The position numbers and the translations under genes were made by a program. A DNA stretch of 64,000 nt. Origin: Paucimonas lemoignei. Its GTDB lineage: Bacteria; Pseudomonadota; Gammaproteobacteria; Burkholderiales; Burkholderiaceae_D. The stretch spans positions 30,380 to 94,379 of the forward strand of contig NZ_SLZQ01000013.1 of the NCBI RefSeq assembly GCF_004342585.1, in the 5' to 3' direction. Of the stretch, positions 56,082 to 64,000 are shown one piece after another (the stretch's first letter is position 1; every line of letters starts with the position of its first letter). The notes under the pieces were generated by a model. The model had not been told where the DNA came from. It saw only the letters and a list, made by a program, of their open reading frames with translations, and searched no databases.

Positions 56082-56498
56082 TCAGGAAATGCTGGGTAGC
56101 GGCTTGCGGCAGGCGTCTTCGACCATGCCCTTCAATTTCTGGCTGGCGTGGAAAGTCACCACGCGACGCGCAGTGATGGGAATCTCCTCCCCTGTCTTGG
56201 GATTGCGGCCCGGGCGCTGCGGTTTGTCGCGCAGCTGAAAATTGCCGAAGCCCGACAGCTTGACCGATTCGCCGCGCTCCAGCGCATTGCGAATTTCATC
56301 GAAAAAGGTTTCGACCATATCCTTGGCTTCGCGCTTATTCAAGCCGACCTGTTCGAACAATAGCTCCGCCAACTCGGCCTTGGTCAAGGTCGGCAATTCC
56401 TTTTCCGCTTGCGAGCGCGCGCGGGCTTCCTGCATTGCGCGGTCCAGGTCAGCGGTCAAGATCGATTGAAATTCAGCCGAAGAAGTCACGTCATTCAT
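56082..56498 (-). CDS. ihfA: integration host factor subunit alpha with N-terminal extension
   Basis: IHF alpha pairs with IHF beta to bend DNA. The core (residues about 37-135) matches E. coli Ihf[30 protein letters not shown] and the DNA-intercalating arm [22 protein letters not shown]. It has about 36 extra residues at the N-terminus ([19 protein letters not shown]), a feature also known from Burkholderia IhfA. ATG 56498 has GGAGGGGAG 7 nt upstream, which supports the long form. It follows pheT by 20 nt. Confidence 0.95.
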   Translation of the reverse strand: MNDVTSSAEFQSILTADLDRAMQEARARSQAEKELPTLTKAELAELLFEQVGLNKREAKDMVETFFDEIRNALERGESVKLSGFGNFQLRDKPQRPGRNPKTGEEIPITARRVVTFHASQKLKGMVEDACRKPLPSIS

Positions 56499-56518
56499 GC
56501 TCAAACTCCCCTCCTGCT

Positions 56519-58948
56519 TCAGGCACGCAATTTTGCGCCATGTTTTTTGGTAGCGGCATCCAGTAAGGCAGCGATGGCCGCTTCCACTTTATCGTCCTGC
56601 AGGGTAGTTTGAGTATCTTGCAAGGTGAATCGGAAAGCAAGGCTTTTTTCGTTATTTTCCAATCCTTTGCCGCGATATTCATCAAATAAAACAATAGCTT
56701 GCACAATTCCGCATTCCGGGTTGGATGCTTTTTCGGCAACAAAGACATCCAGCAATTCCTGCGCCGGCAAGGCTTGCGGCACAACCAGGGCCAAATCGCG
56801 CGTCACCGGCGGAAATTTCGAGATTTCGCGATACACCGGCACCTGGCGCGACTGCAAAGCCTCGGCATCCACTTCAAACACGACAGGAGCAAGCGACAGG
56901 CCGTATTTTTGCTGCAAGCGAGGATGCAATTCGCCGATAAAGCCCACCTCGCGACCATCCAGCAAAACCTTTGCCGAACGACCCGGATGCAGTGCAGGAT
57001 GTTCAGCTTTCTCGAAACGCAGCTGACGCGGCGCGAACAGCGCTTCCAGGTCGGCCTTCACATCAAAGAAATCGACATTGCGGGTAGCCTGCCCCCACTG
57101 CTCTTCCGCCACCGGACCGTATGCCAGTGCTGCGACACGTTTGGGCTGATTGAAACCAGCTACGGTCAGCGGTCCGTCTTGTACAGCCGGGTCTCGCAAG
57201 AATACCGCCCCCGTTTCGAACACGCGCACCCGGCTGATCTTGCGGTTCAGGTTGTAGCGCACATTGGCCACCAGGCTCGCCACCAGCGACGAACGCATCA
57301 CGCTCATCTGGCTGGCGATCGGGTTCAGCAAGCGGATCGGATTCGTATTGCCGCAGAAATCGGCCTCCCAGGCTTCCTCGACGAAGCTGTAGTTGACCAC
57401 TTCCTGGTAATCCAGGTCGGCCAACTGGCGCCGCACAGTGAAAAGCGAGCGGCGGTTTTCCGGCGCAATGCGCATTTCATTCGGTGCCACTGGCGCCACG
57501 GACGGGATATTCTCGAAGCCGTACACGCGCGCGATTTCCTCGATCAAGTCTTCCTCGATCTCGATATCGAAGCGGAAGGAAGGCGGCGTGACATCGAAAC
57601 CATCTTCCGTCGCGGTGAATTCCAGGCCGAGGCGCGTGAAGATATCGGCGATCTGCGCTGCTTCCAGCGGCACGCCGATTACCCTGGCTGCGCGTGCGGT
57701 ACGCACATGCAGCGGCTTGCGCTGCGGGAGATTGACGATCTGGTCGTCAATCGGGCCGACGATGGTCTTGTCTTTCTGGCCGCAGATCTCCACGATCAGC
57801 GCGGTAATGCGCTCGATATGTTCCACCGTCGTGGCGTAATCCACGCCGCGCTCGAAACGGTGTCCGGCATCGGTGGAAAAGTTGTAGCGACGTGAACGTC
57901 CCTGGATGGCCTGCGGCCACCAGAATGCCGCTTCGAGATAAATGTTTTGCGTATCGAGCGTCACGGCTGTGTCGTCACCACCCATGATACCGGCCAGCGA
58001 TTCGATCGCGCGATCATCGGCGATCACGCCGACCCACTCGTCGACTTCGACGGTATTGCCGTTCAAGAGCTTGAGCGATTCGCCTTTTTTACCCCAGCGC
58101 ACATCCAGGCCACCATGGATCTTGTCGAGGTCGAATACGTGTGTCGGCCTGCCCAGCTCGAGCATGACATAGTTGGAAATATCCACCAGTGCGGAAACCG
58201 AGCGCTGGCCGCTGCGCTCCAGGCGCCGCTTCATCCATTCCGGCGTGGCAGCGCGCGCATTAACGCCGCGGATCACGCGTCCCGAAAAACGACCGCACAG
58301 GTCTGGCGCCGACACTTTCACCGGCAGCTTTTCATCCGAGTTGACTTGGACAGGCGTAAAGGTTGGCTCCTTCAGCGGCGTGCCGGTCAGCGCGGAAACT
58401 TCACGCGCCACGCCCAGCACCGACAGGCAGTCAGCCTTATTCGGCGTCAGCTTGATGGTGAACTTCAGATCGTTCAGCAAATAGTAGTCGCGGAAGTTCT
58501 GTCCCACAAGTGCATCTTCCGGCAAATCCAATAGCCCTGCATGCTCGTCCGACAGACCAAGCTCGCGCGCGGAGCACAACATGCCCTGCGACTCGACGCC
58601 GCGCAATTTTCCAACCTTGATCTCGAACGGCTTGCCATCTGCACCCGGCGGCAGCACCGCGCCCGCCATCGCACACGCCACTTTCATGCCCGCACGGACA
58701 TTGGGCGCGCCGCAAACGATATTCAGCAGCGTGCCAGTACCCGCATCAACCTGACACACGTTCAAGCGATCGGCATTGGGGTGCTTCGCCACTTCCAGCA
58801 CCTTGGCCACCACCACGTTGGAAAACGGCTTGGCGACCGGTTCGACTTCCTCGACTTCCAGCCCTGCCATCGTCAGCATATGCGCCAGCTCATCCGAAGT
58901 CATCTTCGGATCAACCATCGTGCGCAGCCAGTTTTCGGAAAATTGCAT
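56519..58948 (-). CDS. pheT: phenylalanyl-tRNA synthetase beta subunit
   Basis: PheT with PheS forms the alpha2-beta2 enzyme charging tRNA-Phe. The 809-residue protein has the N-terminal tRNA-binding OB domain (about 40-150, [14 protein letters not shown]), the B3/B4 editing domain, B5 and the C-terminal anticodon-binding domain (about 715-809, [14 protein letters not shown]). Length matches the family. It follows pheS by 145 nt, a gap that includes a CTTCCCT/AGGGAAG hairpin at 58976-58992 without a T run. Confidence 0.97.
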   Translation of the reverse strand: MQFSENWLRTMVDPKMTSDELAHMLTMAGLEVEEVEPVAKPFSNVVVAKVLEVAKHPNADRLNVCQVDAGTGTLLNIVCGAPNVRAGMKVACAMAGAVLPPGADGKPFEIKVGKLRGVESQGMLCSARELGLSDEHAGLLDLPEDALVGQNFRDYYLLNDLKFTIKLTPNKADCLSVLGVAREVSALTGTPLKEPTFTPVQVNSDEKLPVKVSAPDLCGRFSGRVIRGVNARAATPEWMKRRLERSGQRSVSALVDISNYVMLELGRPTHVFDLDKIHGGLDVRWGKKGESLKLLNGNTVEVDEWVGVIADDRAIESLAGIMGGDDTAVTLDTQNIYLEAAFWWPQAIQGRSRRYNFSTDAGHRFERGVDYATTVEHIERITALIVEICGQKDKTIVGPIDDQIVNLPQRKPLHVRTARAARVIGVPLEAAQIADIFTRLGLEFTATEDGFDVTPPSFRFDIEIEEDLIEEIARVYGFENIPSVAPVAPNEMRIAPENRRSLFTVRRQLADLDYQEVVNYSFVEEAWEADFCGNTNPIRLLNPIASQMSVMRSSLVASLVANVRYNLNRKISRVRVFETGAVFLRDPAVQDGPLTVAGFNQPKRVAALAYGPVAEEQWGQATRNVDFFDVKADLEALFAPRQLRFEKAEHPALHPGRSAKVLLDGREVGFIGELHPRLQQKYGLSLAPVVFEVDAEALQSRQVPVYREISKFPPVTRDLALVVPQALPAQELLDVFVAEKASNPECGIVQAIVLFDEYRGKGLENNEKSLAFRFTLQDTQTTLQDDKVEAAIAALLDAATKKHGAKLRA

Positions 58949-59093
58949 AGTTCAGCCTTCAGATATTCAGGTGTCCTTCCCTCACAGGGAAGAAATAAAA
59001 CTTCACGTCACTGTTCGTGCCAGGCGAGATTCAGATTAACCACATGCGTAAGCTACACATCGCCACGTCGCTCGACGGGTGCGCCCTTCTTGT

Positions 59094-60110
59094 TCAATTA
59101 AACTGCTTCAGGAAGCGCAAATCGCCTTCGTAGAACAGGCGCAGATCATTGATGCCATAACGCAGCATGGTCAGGCGCTCCAGGCCCGAGCCGAATGCAA
59201 AGCCAATGTACTTCTCCGGATCCAGGCCAAAATTGCGCACCACCGTCGGGTGCACCTGTCCGGCGCCGGAGACTTCCAGCCAACGTCCTTTCAGCGGGCC
59301 GCTACCGAAGGCAATATCGATCTCGGCAGAAGGCTCGGTGAATGGGAAATACGAGGGACGGAAACGCACCTGCAGGTCATCCGTCTCGAAGAATGCCTTG
59401 ACGAAGTTCAGGTACACGCCTTTCAGGTCGGCGAAGCTGATGTCCTCGGCGATCCATAGGCCCTCGACCTGATGGAACATCGGCGAGTGGGTCGCATCGC
59501 TGTCGACGCGGTAAGTGCGGCCCGGCGCGATCACCTTGATCGGCGGTTTGTTCATGCGCGCATAGCGCACCTGCATCGGGCTGGTATGCGTGCGCAGCAG
59601 GAGCGGCTTGCCGGTGCTGTCCTTTTCCTCGATGTAGAAAGTGTCCTGCATCGAACGCGCCGGATGGTTTTCCGGACTGTTCAATGCGGTGAAATTATTC
59701 CAATCGGCCTCGATCTCGGGGCCGTCGGCAACGTCAAAACCGATCGAACCGAAGATTTCCTCGATACGCTGCCAGGTGCGCATCACCGGGTGGATGCCGC
59801 CCACGCCACGGCCGCGGCCCGGCATGGTGACGTCGATCGCCTCGGCGTTCAGACGAGCTTCCAGCTGGGCATTCGCCAGCGCATCGCGACGCGCAGACAG
59901 CGCATTTTCAATTTGTTCCTTGGCGGCGTTGATCACCGCCCCCTGGGCCTTGCGCTCTTCCGGCGCCAGCTTGCCCAGCCCCTTCATCTGTTCGGTAATC
60001 TGCCCGGTCTTGCCGAGATACTTTGCCTTCGCGTTTTCCAGCGCGGCGGCATCCTGCGCGGCGGCGAAATCAGCCTGCGCCTGGACGACGAGTTGTTCTA
60101 GGGGATTCAT
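59094..60110 (-). CDS. pheS: phenylalanyl-tRNA synthetase alpha subunit
   Basis: PheS carries the class II catalytic site. The 338-residue protein has the N-terminal coiled coil (about 10-90), motif 2 FHQVEGLWI and motif 3 [18 protein letters not shown] near the C-terminus. ATG 60110 gives [15 protein letters not shown] as N-terminus; the in-frame extension to 60176 would run through a terminator hairpin and is rejected. It follows rplT with that terminator in the 86-nt gap. Confidence 0.97.
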   Translation of the reverse strand: MNPLEQLVVQAQADFAAAQDAAALENAKAKYLGKTGQITEQMKGLGKLAPEERKAQGAVINAAKEQIENALSARRDALANAQLEARLNAEAIDVTMPGRGRGVGGIHPVMRTWQRIEEIFGSIGFDVADGPEIEADWNNFTALNSPENHPARSMQDTFYIEEKDSTGKPLLLRTHTSPMQVRYARMNKPPIKVIAPGRTYRVDSDATHSPMFHQVEGLWIAEDISFADLKGVYLNFVKAFFETDDLQVRFRPSYFPFTEPSAEIDIAFGSGPLKGRWLEVSGAGQVHPTVVRNFGLDPEKYIGFAFGSGLERLTMLRYGINDLRLFYEGDLRFLKQFN

Positions 60111-60117
60111 GCTCTGC

Positions 60118-60160
60118 CAATTCAAAATAAAACGGGGCCAAGGTGTCGACCTTTGCCCCG
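60118..60160 (-). terminator. intrinsic terminator or attenuator between rplT and pheS
   Basis: A strong hairpin at 60133-60160 (CGGGGC.AAGGT paired with ACCTT.GCCCCG, loop GTCG) is followed on the minus strand by TTTTATTTT. It lies inside an otherwise continuous operon, 36 nt after the rplT stop, so it should reduce but need not abolish pheST expression from the upstream promoter. Confidence 0.8.
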
Positions 60161-60196
60161 CCAGATTGCGCGACACCGAAGTGCCGCAAGCACTAC

Positions 60197-60556
60197 TTAA
60201 GCAGCGATGTTGGCCTTCACCTGATTGACAATCGCGGCAAACGCCGGCTTGTCCATCACAGCCATATCAGCCAGAACCTTGCGGTCCAGCTCGATGCCGG
60301 CTTTCTTCAGACCGTTCATGAACACGCTGTAGGTCAGACCGTTTTCACGCGAAGCCGCGTTGATACGGGTTATCCACAAGGCGCGGAACACGCGCTTCTT
60401 GTTGCGGCGATCGCGGTAGGCGTACTGGCCTGCGCGCATGACCGCCTGCTTGGCGATGCGGAATACGGTGCTGCGGCGGCCGCGGTAACCCTTGGCTGCG
60501 TTGAGGACTTTCTTGTGACGGGCCCGTGCGGTAACCCCACGTTTAACTCTAGGCAT
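60197..60556 (-). CDS. rplT: 50S ribosomal protein L20
   Basis: The 119-residue basic protein has the L20 signature [17 protein letters not shown] and [29 protein letters not shown]. Length is typical (117-119). L20 organises 23S rRNA early in assembly and in many bacteria represses its own operon. It lies 20 nt after rpmI. Confidence 0.98.
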   Translation of the reverse strand: MPRVKRGVTARARHKKVLNAAKGYRGRRSTVFRIAKQAVMRAGQYAYRDRRNKKRVFRALWITRINAASRENGLTYSVFMNGLKKAGIELDRKVLADMAVMDKPAFAAIVNQVKANIAA

Positions 60557-60576
60557 GTTAGCTCCTTATGTGAGGG

Positions 60577-60774
60577 TTAGGCGAACGGCATCATCGCGCG
60601 AATGGAGTTCATGTTTGTCTCATGGACATCCACGGCTCCGCGCAACTGGCGTTTGTTCTTGGTGGTTTTCTTGGTCAGGATGTGACGCTTGAAGGCTTGA
60701 CCGCGCTTGACGGTGCCACCCGGACGCACGCGAAAACGCTTCTTCGCGCTGCTTTTGGTCTTCATTTTTGGCAT
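60577..60774 (-). CDS. rpmI: 50S ribosomal protein L35
   Basis: The 65-residue basic protein has the L35 signature [30 protein letters not shown]. Length is standard. The 154-nt gap to infC is long for this operon and is where L20-binding regulatory structures lie in other bacteria, but I could not define one here. Confidence 0.98.
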   Translation of the reverse strand: MPKMKTKSSAKKRFRVRPGGTVKRGQAFKRHILTKKTTKNKRQLRGAVDVHETNMNSIRAMMPFA

Positions 60775-60928
60775 GACAAAATCTGTCCTTGATGGACAGC
60801 TCCATTTTTAGATGATTGCAGGTGGCAACACTTCGTTGCACTTGGATGCCTGCTTTCACTTGTTTTGCAACAGCATCGAGGCTGCTGCAGCTTGATGCCC
60901 TGCCCGTTACCGGACAAAGCATGCAATC

Positions 60929-61450
60929 TTATTTTTTCTTTTTCGGCGCCAGGACCATGATCATCTGGCGGCCTTCCATCTTTGGAAACTGCTCGACCTG
61001 GCCATACGGCTCCAGGTCAGCTTTCAATCGCTCCAGCACACGAACACCAATTTCCTGGTGAGCCATTTCACGGCCGCGGAAACGCAGCGTGATCTTGGTT
61101 TTATCGCCATCATCAAGGAACTTGATCAGATTGCGCAGCTTGATGTTGTAGTCGCCTTCGTCGGTACCCGGCCGGAACTTGATTTCCTTGACCGCGATAA
61201 CCTTCTGCTTCAACTTCGCTTCGTGCGCTTTCTTCTGTTCCTGGTACTTGAACTTGCCGTAATCCATCAAACGGCACACCGGCGGCTGCGCGGTCGGTGC
61301 AATTTCCACCAGATCCACGTTAGCCTCTTCCGCCAGCTTGAAAGCTTCCGCAAGGCTGACAATACCAATTTGTTCGTTGTTGACCCCAGTGAGGCGCACT
61401 TCCGGCGCGGTAATTTCGCCGTTGATGCGATGCGATTTATCCGTAGCTAT
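60929..61450 (-). CDS. infC: translation initiation factor IF-3 with apparent AUA start
   Basis: IF-3 proofreads initiation codons and keeps subunits apart. The 173-residue product has the N-domain ([18 protein letters not shown]) and the C-domain ([34 protein letters not shown]). The first conserved residues [11 protein letters not shown] follow an ATA codon at 61450-61448, preceded by AAAGGAAA with 7-nt spacing. Between the in-frame upstream TAA and this point there is no ATG, GTG, TTG or CTG. A later GTG at 61399 would cut off the conserved N-terminus. E. coli infC likewise uses a rare start (AUU) for self-control. Confidence 0.93.
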   Translation of the reverse strand: MATDKSHRINGEITAPEVRLTGVNNEQIGIVSLAEAFKLAEEANVDLVEIAPTAQPPVCRLMDYGKFKYQEQKKAHEAKLKQKVIAVKEIKFRPGTDEGDYNIKLRNLIKFLDDGDKTKITLRFRGREMAHQEIGVRVLERLKADLEPYGQVEQFPKMEGRQMIMVLAPKKKK

Positions 61451-61507
61451 TGCAGTTTCCTTTAAAAATTAAATAATTAAGCCGTGCTCCGCGTCGGGAA
61501 GTCACGA

Positions 61508-63415
61508 TCAGGTTTTGGTTTCGACCTCGTTCTTCAGGCGTTCCAGCAGCTGATCGACGGGCATTACACCCAGATCGACATTTCCTCGCGCACGCACGGC
61601 CACGGTGTTGGCATCCCGCTCCTTATCGCCGACGACGACGATATAAGGCAGCTTCTGAACCGAATGCTCCCGTATTTTATAGGTTATTTTCTCGTTGCGC
61701 AAATCGAGGTGGACCCTAAACCCTTGTTTTTTCAGGTTTTGTGCGACCATTTGCGCGTAATCAGACTGGGCATCCGAAATGTTCAGCACGGCAATCTGAA
61801 CCGGAGCCAGCCAAAGCGGCAGCGCGCCGGCGTGATTTTCAATCAAGATGCCGATAAAACGCTCTAACGAACCGACAATTGCCCGATGCAGCATGACCGG
61901 CACTTTACGAGCATTGTCATCAGAGACATATTCGGCGCCCAGGCGGCCCGGCATGGAAAAATCGACCTGCATGGTCCCGACTTGCCAAGGACGGCCCAGC
62001 GAATCCTTCAGGTGATACTCGATCTTCGGTCCGTAGAAGGCACCCTCGCCCGGCAGCTCTTCCCAGGTGACGCCGCAGTTGCGCAGGCCGGTACGCAGAG
62101 TTTCCTCGGCCTTGTCCCAGACTTCGTCCGAACCGATACGGCTCTCGGGACGCAAGGCGATCTTGATGGAGATATTGGCAAATCCAAAATCCTTGTAGAC
62201 CTGCATCGCCTGGGTATGGAAAGCGATGACTTCGTCCTGGATTTGGTCTTCAGTACAGAAGATGTGGCCGTCATCCTGCGTAAAGCCGCGCACACGCATC
62301 AGGCCATGCAAGGCGCCGGAAGGCTCATTGCGGTGGCACTGACCAAATTCACCGAAGCGCAGCGGCAGATCCCGATAGCTGCGCAGATCGGAATTGTAGA
62401 TCTGCACATGGCCTGGGCAATTCATCGGCTTCAACGCATAGTTGCGGTTTTCCGATTCGGTCACGAACATGTTTTCGCGATAGTTTTCCCAGTGGCCGGT
62501 TTTTTCCCATAGGTTGCGATCCAGGATCTGCGGCGCCTTGACTTCCTGATAACCACTATCCTGATACACGCGGCGCATGTATTGCTCGACCTGTTGCCAG
62601 ATGGTCCAGCCTTTCGGATGCCAGAAGATCAAGCCGGGCGCTTCGTCCTGGAAATGGAACAGATCGAGCTGCTTGCCCAGCTTGCGGTGGTCACGCTTTT
62701 CGGCTTCCTCCAGCATGTGCAAGTAGGCCTCCTGCTCTTCCTTCTTGGCCCAGGCAGTGCCGTAGACACGCTGCAGCATCTCGTTCTTCGAGTCTCCGCG
62801 CCAGTAGGCGCCGGCCAGCTTCATCAGTTTGAAGACTTTCAGCTTGCCCGTCGAGGGCACGTGCGGGCCACGACATAGGTCGGCGAACTTACCTTCGCTG
62901 TAGAGCGAGACATCCTCGCCTTGCGGGATCGCCTCAATCAGTTCAGCCTTGTAGGCTTCGCCGATGGATTTGAAATAAGCCACAGCCTCGTCGCGCGGCA
63001 GCACCTTGCGGGTGACCGGCTCATCCTTTTTCGCCAATTCAGCCATCTTCTTTTCGATGGCTTGCAAGTCTTCCGGCGTGAACGGACGCTTGTACGAAAA
63101 GTCGTAGTAAAAGCCATTTTCGATCACCGGGCCGATGGTTACCTGCGCTTCCGGGAACAGTTCCTTGACGGCGTACGCCAGCAAGTGAGCGGTGGAATGG
63201 CGGATTACATCCAGGCCTTCCGGATCCTTGTCTGTGACGATGGCGAGATCGACATCCTTGTCGATCAGGTAGGAAGTGTCGACCAGCTTGCCATCGACCT
63301 TGCCGGCCAATGCAGCCTTGGCAAGGCCAGCGCCGATGCTGGCAGCGACTTGCGCAACGGTGACTGGTTCGTCGAATTGACGTTGTGAACCATCGGGAAG
63401 GCGGATTGCAACCAT
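61508..63415 (-). CDS. thrS: threonyl-tRNA synthetase
   Basis: ThrS charges tRNA-Thr and edits mischarged serine. The 635-residue protein has the N-terminal TGS domain ([13 protein letters not shown]), the editing domain with [11 protein letters not shown], class II motif 2 with [22 protein letters not shown], the zinc-site Cys in [12 protein letters not shown], and the anticodon-binding domain at the end. ATG 63415 has GGAG 7 nt upstream; ATG 63427 is in frame but poorly placed. A Thr-rich leader peptide and a terminator lie directly upstream (63480-63570). Confidence 0.97.
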   Translation of the reverse strand: MVAIRLPDGSQRQFDEPVTVAQVAASIGAGLAKAALAGKVDGKLVDTSYLIDKDVDLAIVTDKDPEGLDVIRHSTAHLLAYAVKELFPEAQVTIGPVIENGFYYDFSYKRPFTPEDLQAIEKKMAELAKKDEPVTRKVLPRDEAVAYFKSIGEAYKAELIEAIPQGEDVSLYSEGKFADLCRGPHVPSTGKLKVFKLMKLAGAYWRGDSKNEMLQRVYGTAWAKKEEQEAYLHMLEEAEKRDHRKLGKQLDLFHFQDEAPGLIFWHPKGWTIWQQVEQYMRRVYQDSGYQEVKAPQILDRNLWEKTGHWENYRENMFVTESENRNYALKPMNCPGHVQIYNSDLRSYRDLPLRFGEFGQCHRNEPSGALHGLMRVRGFTQDDGHIFCTEDQIQDEVIAFHTQAMQVYKDFGFANISIKIALRPESRIGSDEVWDKAEETLRTGLRNCGVTWEELPGEGAFYGPKIEYHLKDSLGRPWQVGTMQVDFSMPGRLGAEYVSDDNARKVPVMLHRAIVGSLERFIGILIENHAGALPLWLAPVQIAVLNISDAQSDYAQMVAQNLKKQGFRVHLDLRNEKITYKIREHSVQKLPYIVVVGDKERDANTVAVRARGNVDLGVMPVDQLLERLKNEVETKT

Positions 63416-63479
63416 TGTTTTCTCCATGCCGGCATATGGTTGCCAGCGGACGTTAGATTAATTTTACGAAATACGGACG

Positions 63480-63505
63480 AAAAAAAACGCGGGCCAGCCG
63501 CGTTT
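63480..63505 (-). terminator. attenuator terminator upstream of thrS
   Basis: An 8-bp stem pairs 63485-63492 with 63498-63505 (AAACGCGG/CCGCGTTT on the minus strand, 5-nt loop) and runs into eight T residues (63487-63480). It lies between a Thr-rich leader frame and the thrS start, so it would stop transcription before thrS unless disrupted. An alternative hairpin, 63516-63521 with 63503-63508 (TTTCAT/ATGAAA), uses part of the terminator's 5' arm. Confidence 0.8.
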
Positions 63506-63528
63506 CATTCAGACGATGAAAGACTCGA

Positions 63529-63570
63529 CTAGCGTCGCTGTGTACCTTTGGTGCTAGTTCGCGGTGTCAT
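63529..63570 (-). CDS. threonine-rich leader peptide of thrS
   Basis: A 13-codon frame starting ATG at 63570 encodes MTPRTSTKGTQRR and stops at TAG 63529-63531. Four of the 13 codons are Thr (ACA, ACT, ACC, ACA). AAAGG lies 10 nt before the ATG. It ends 24 nt upstream of the terminator stem. The order leader peptide rich in the cognate amino acid, terminator, synthetase gene is that of ribosome-mediated attenuation: scarcity of Thr-tRNA would stall the ribosome here. Too short for family recognition, so the call rests on this arrangement. Confidence 0.65.
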   Translation of the reverse strand: MTPRTSTKGTQRR

Positions 63571-63856
63571 AACCTAGATGCCTTTCTCGCTCTTACAAAA
63601 TGATGTTACCAAAACCACATACGGTAATTAACCCAGCAATTTTACCAAATTAATTAGTTCAGGTGGATTTTACAGAATGCCTAGCCAGATAGGGCTTCAA
63701 CATTGACGCAGCATACAGATGTACATATTGGCCTAGGCACACGTCCCTTACTGAAATTACCCCAAAATGTTGGGATTCGCAAATGGGCACATTCGATGTG
63801 AGGGCACTTCAGAACTGAATTATCTGAATAGCATCCAACTTACTTTGGAGGCAATA
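63571..63856. other. AT-rich intergenic stretch upstream of the thrS leader
   Basis: No gene is supported. It must hold the thrS promoter (minus strand), but I could not pick a convincing pair of boxes. Small hairpins are visible: CCCAA/TTGGG at about 63761-63774 and CACAT/ATGTG near 63789-63801. Base composition is clearly more AT-rich than the rest of the window. Confidence 0.5.
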
Positions 63857-63925
63857 ATGACTAATCGATCATCTGAAACGAAGCCCAATACTCCAGATTC
63901 CGATCTGACCTGCTACCCAATTTAG
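63857..63925 (+). CDS. possible 22-residue small protein, or start of an amber-interrupted gene
   Basis: ATG 63857 is preceded by GGAGG at 7-nt spacing, an excellent ribosome binding site. The frame encodes 22 polar residues beginning MTNRSSETKPNTPDSD and stops at TAG 63923-63925. The same frame continues open after the TAG for another 20 codons (SGMDMESAVKKLSANWSGAK) to a second TAG at about 63986-63988. It could be a genuine small peptide, a decayed gene or an amber read-through product. Not recognised. Confidence 0.35.
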   Translation: MTNRSSETKPNTPDSDLTCYPI

Positions 63926-64000
63926 TCCGGAATGGACATGGAATCTGCGGTTAAAAAACTATCTGCAAACTGGTCTGGGGCCAAGTAGCCCAGCGAGCTA

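Noticed and set aside
60161..60196. Phe-rich leader peptide before pheST
   Set aside because: The segment between the rplT stop and the terminator contains no ATG and no Phe codon run.
1..64000. tRNA, rRNA, CRISPR arrays, insertion sequences, integrases or att sites
   Set aside because: I looked for tRNA T-arm motifs, regularly spaced repeats, transposase motifs and flanking direct repeats around 31709-49333 and saw none. The accessory cluster shows no obvious mobile-element borders.

Overview
The window reads as chromosome of a betaproteobacterium of the order Burkholderiales. The gene orders yceD-rpmF-plsX-fabHDG-acpP-fabF, rpoE-rseA-mucB-mucD, lepA-lepB-DUF4845-rnc-era-recO-pdxJ-acpS-nagZ and thrS-infC-rpmI-rplT-pheST-ihfA-merR, and the protein sequences themselves, fit Oxalobacteraceae (Herminiimonas/Collimonas-like) best. 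That family placement is an inference from gene order and remembered family sequences, not from a search. No rRNA, tRNA, insertion sequence, prophage or CRISPR array was recognised.

Layout. (1) 1-18600, almost all minus strand: housekeeping genes for lipid synthesis (yceD, rpmF, plsX, fabHDG, acpP, fabF), a sigma-E envelope-stress module with a visible self-regulating promoter (rpoE, rseA, mucB, mucD), then lepA, lepB, rnc, era, recO, pdxJ, acpS and the first codons of nagZ. Several junctions are 4-nt ATGA/GTGA overlaps. (2) 18670-31521: maf/yceF and an RsmI-like methyltransferase (plus); sppA, a Rieske protein, gph and rluC (minus); a 717-bp structured leader and RNase E (plus); chrA, moaA; then a chemoreceptor (minus). 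(3) 31709-49333: the accessory heart of the window. A long minus-strand operon (45954 down to 34325) encodes an iron-type alcohol dehydrogenase, a thioesterase, a CoxG-crotonase fusion, a three-subunit molybdenum hydroxylase (CoxM, CoxS, CoxL types), a metallo-beta-lactamase-fold lactonase, an SDR-fold protein lacking its catalytic Tyr/Lys, an acyl-CoA ligase and a semialdehyde dehydrogenase. It is followed by a tandem HxlR-type regulator and an orphan periplasmic binding protein. A divergent plus-strand group (xdhC, mocA, paaY-like, alpha/beta hydrolase) supplies cofactor maturation and accessory hydrolysis. The same inverted repeat lies in the promoters of the operon and of the binding protein, suggesting one regulon. 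The pathway is predicted catabolic; its substrate cannot be read from sequence. (4) 49352-64000: rmuC, a truncated globin, an FtsX-type permease, a short DksA-like protein, two unknown genes, then the merR/ihfA/pheT/pheS/rplT/rpmI/infC/thrS translation cluster (minus), and an AT-rich stretch to the window end.

Most notable signals: the regulated molybdenum-hydroxylase/lactonase/CoA cluster with its fused and degenerate enzymes; a threonine-rich leader peptide plus intrinsic terminator directly upstream of thrS, i.e. a probable attenuator; an apparent AUA start codon for infC; and a hairpin-rich rne leader.
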